Positions 62,814 to 64,000 of a stretch of 64,000 bases of DNA are shown piece by piece. The notes under the pieces were generated by a model that saw only the letters and a list, made by a program, of their open reading frames with translations, was not told the DNA's origin and did not search any database. This DNA is from a virus. Each line of letters starts with the position of its first letter. Position 1 is the first letter of the stretch. A program made the position numbers and the translations under genes. Where the stretch lies: positions 1 to 64,000 of IMG/VR virus record IMGVR_UViG_3300037808_001962; one strand, 5' to 3'.

Positions 62814-63167
62814 ATGTCAATTAATATTGATCCGGGCGATATTCGGACCTATGCTTTTGATACTTTTAAAGTAGACCCCTCAGTTACTAATAGCAGTAAT
62901 CGATGGCCTGCTGACCCTCTATATACTGTAGCTTGGGCTAATACTATTTGGAGTACTCTTATTGAGCAAGGCTCTTACACCTATTCTAATGAGGATATAG
63001 GCGCGGGCCCTCAAGGGGCTAATGGGGCTTTTGGGACTAGCATACGAACTCCGGGGGTTGCTATACGGTTTTGTGATCATGATACTATAGCAACGAGTTT
63101 ATATAATGGAGTTGTCCATGATGGGGTTGCTCAAACTAGTGAACCCTATACTTTGGATAAGTCTTGA
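62814..63167 (+). CDS. Unknown protein
   Basis: 117 residues, rich in Thr, Asp and Gly, no obvious domain; looks like a folded beta protein (TPGVAIRFCDHDTIATSLYN). Its TGA overlaps the TTG start of the next gene. Confidence 0.5.
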   Translation: MSINIDPGDIRTYAFDTFKVDPSVTNSSNRWPADPLYTVAWANTIWSTLIEQGSYTYSNEDIGAGPQGANGAFGTSIRTPGVAIRFCDHDTIATSLYNGVVHDGVAQTSEPYTLDKS

Positions 63168-63640
63168 TAACTTATGGTATAGACCCTGGTACTTATGACT
63201 CAGCTTTGGTGGGAGTAGATGAGAACTTTAAGGTAATAACAAAACTTTATGATAGTAATAAAACTATAGAAGAGTTTTTATCTCTTAATTCTAATCCTCA
63301 AGACCCTTTAGTTATAGAATTTATACAGTCTTATGGGCTAGCGGTGGGACAAACCACTTTTTTAACTTGTAGGGCTATTGGCCGATTCGAAAAATCTTGG
63401 GGCCATGATAAAAACACTTTTCTTTATGCTAGGCCCACTATCTTAAGCCATATAACTGGCGGAGTTAGGGGGAAGGGCAAGACTCAAATAATTGCTGCTT
63501 TAAAACTAAGGTTTGGTGAGGCTAAAAAAGGCTACCCTTTGGAGGGTATAAAGAAGCACCTGTGGGATGCATTAGCGGCAGCGGTCTATCACCAGGATGG
63601 GGCAACACTTGGGGCGGTTGATTGGGGAAAAATAAATTGA
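63164..63640 (+). CDS. RuvC-like Holliday junction resolvase
   Basis: 158 residues from TTG 63164 (TTGA overlap). RNase-H-fold motifs: TYGIDPGTYDSALVGV (first Asp), LVIEFIQSYG (Glu), KGKTQIIAALKLRFG and HLWDALAAAVYH (last Asp). RuvC-like nucleases resolve recombination junctions before packaging. The TTG start fits other TTG/GTG starts in this genome. Confidence 0.75.
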   Translation: MITYGIDPGTYDSALVGVDENFKVITKLYDSNKTIEEFLSLNSNPQDPLVIEFIQSYGLAVGQTTFLTCRAIGRFEKSWGHDKNTFLYARPTILSHITGGVRGKGKTQIIAALKLRFGEAKKGYPLEGIKKHLWDALAAAVYHQDGATLGAVDWGKIN

Positions 63641-64000
63641 TAAAGCACTTATGGATAGACCTTGAGACCACAGGACTAGACCCTATTATAAACGGAGTAA
63701 TACAATTAGCGGGGATAGTAGAGATTGATGGGGAAGTAAAAGAAGAATTTAATTTTAGAGTTAGGCCTATTAAGGGGGATGCAGTTTCTCCCGCTTCTAT
63801 AGAGTCTCATGGTATTTCCATAGAACAGATGAAAGCCTATAAGCACCCTAAGGATATACATAGGGCTTTTACTAAATTATTGAGTAAATATATAAGTATC
63901 TATGATAAAACAGATAAGTTCCATCTAGTGGGATATAATGCTAAATTTGATTATGATTTTTTAAGGAGATGGTTTGAGAAGAATGGGGATAAATACTTGG
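63637..64000 (+). CDS. DnaQ-like 3'-5' exonuclease (3' partial)
   Basis: TTG 63637 overlaps the previous stop (TTGA). WIDLETTGLDP is ExoI of DEDD exonucleases, and GYNAKFDYDFLRRWF is the ExoII-type segment. The frame runs off the window after 121 residues. It may proofread, repair or degrade host DNA. Confidence 0.8.
   Translation, partial: MIKHLWIDLETTGLDPIINGVIQLAGIVEIDGEVKEEFNFRVRPIKGDAVSPASIESHGISIEQMKAYKHPKDIHRAFTKLLSKYISIYDKTDKFHLVGYNAKFDYDFLRRWFEKNGDKYL

Noticed and set aside
1-64000. Lysyl hydroxylase (2-oxoglutarate/iron type) to match the PLOD-like glycosyltransferase
   Set aside because: No HxD...H dioxygenase gene was seen in any annotated frame.
1-64000. Integrase, repressor or attachment site indicating a temperate phage
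   Set aside because: None recognised; gene content fits a lytic phage, though the genome is incomplete here.
1-64000. tRNA genes
   Set aside because: Intergenic gaps are short and none showed a cloverleaf with T-loop GTTCRANNC by eye; a tRNA scan would be needed to be sure.

Overview
This window is a piece of the genome of a tailed double-stranded DNA phage (Caudoviricetes). It is AT-rich and almost fully coding, with many 1-4 base gene overlaps. A capsid protease, capsid protein, tail tube, tape-measure protein and a complete replication set are present. No tail-sheath gene is visible, so a siphovirus-like particle is the best guess; a 1664-residue tape measure implies a tail of roughly 250 nm by the usual 0.15 nm per residue. 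Phage-encoded Kdo biosynthesis genes (kdsA, kdsB) and a possible lipoprotein point to a Gram-negative host. Terminase, portal and endolysin were not found and probably lie outside the window.

Layout. 1-1058 (+): 3' end of a collagen-like tail-fibre gene (Gly-Pro-Thr repeats) with an S74 chaperone end. 1051-9910 (+): small genes, then a tightly coupled glycan cassette: GT-A glycosyltransferases (including a PLOD/collagen-type one and a GT32-type one), a radical SAM/SPASM enzyme, a methyltransferase and GDP-mannose 4,6-dehydratase. 10029-12914 (+): protease-scaffold fusion, decoration-like protein and major capsid protein, closed by a strong hairpin. 12989-13684 (+): four tiny, extremely basic proteins. 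13690-33037 (+): connector and tail genes, with a tail-chaperone pair joined by a predicted -1 frameshift.

33040-60988 (-): a 28 kb leftward block. Read in transcription order it holds a replication initiator, DnaC-like loader, DnaB, KdsB, a thymidylate-synthase-fold enzyme, a sigma factor behind a clear promoter, an SF2 helicase, dTMP-kinase-like, dUTPase, a glycosyltransferase, a sulfotransferase, two more thymidylate-synthase-fold proteins flanking a MazG-like gene, a C5-cytosine methyltransferase, primase, dCMP deaminase, histone-H1-like proteins, a UDG-PolA fusion polymerase, SSB, RecA, another glycosyltransferase, Mre11, KdsA, a cupin, Rad50 and a holin-like protein. 61070-64000 (+): small early-type genes, a RuvC-like nuclease and the start of a DnaQ-like exonuclease.

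How it may fit together. Two linked themes stand out. First, all three thymidylate-synthase-fold proteins carry Asp where thymidylate synthase has its uracil-selecting Asn. With the MazG-like pyrophosphohydrolase and several glycosyltransferases this suggests 5-hydroxymethylcytosine-type DNA, possibly sugar-decorated. Second, a collagen-like fibre sits directly upstream of a glycan cassette containing a collagen-glycosyltransferase homologue, which suggests the phage glycosylates its own fibre. CMP-Kdo, GDP-deoxyhexose, sulfate and methyl groups could feed either system. These functional links are inference from sequence and gene order.
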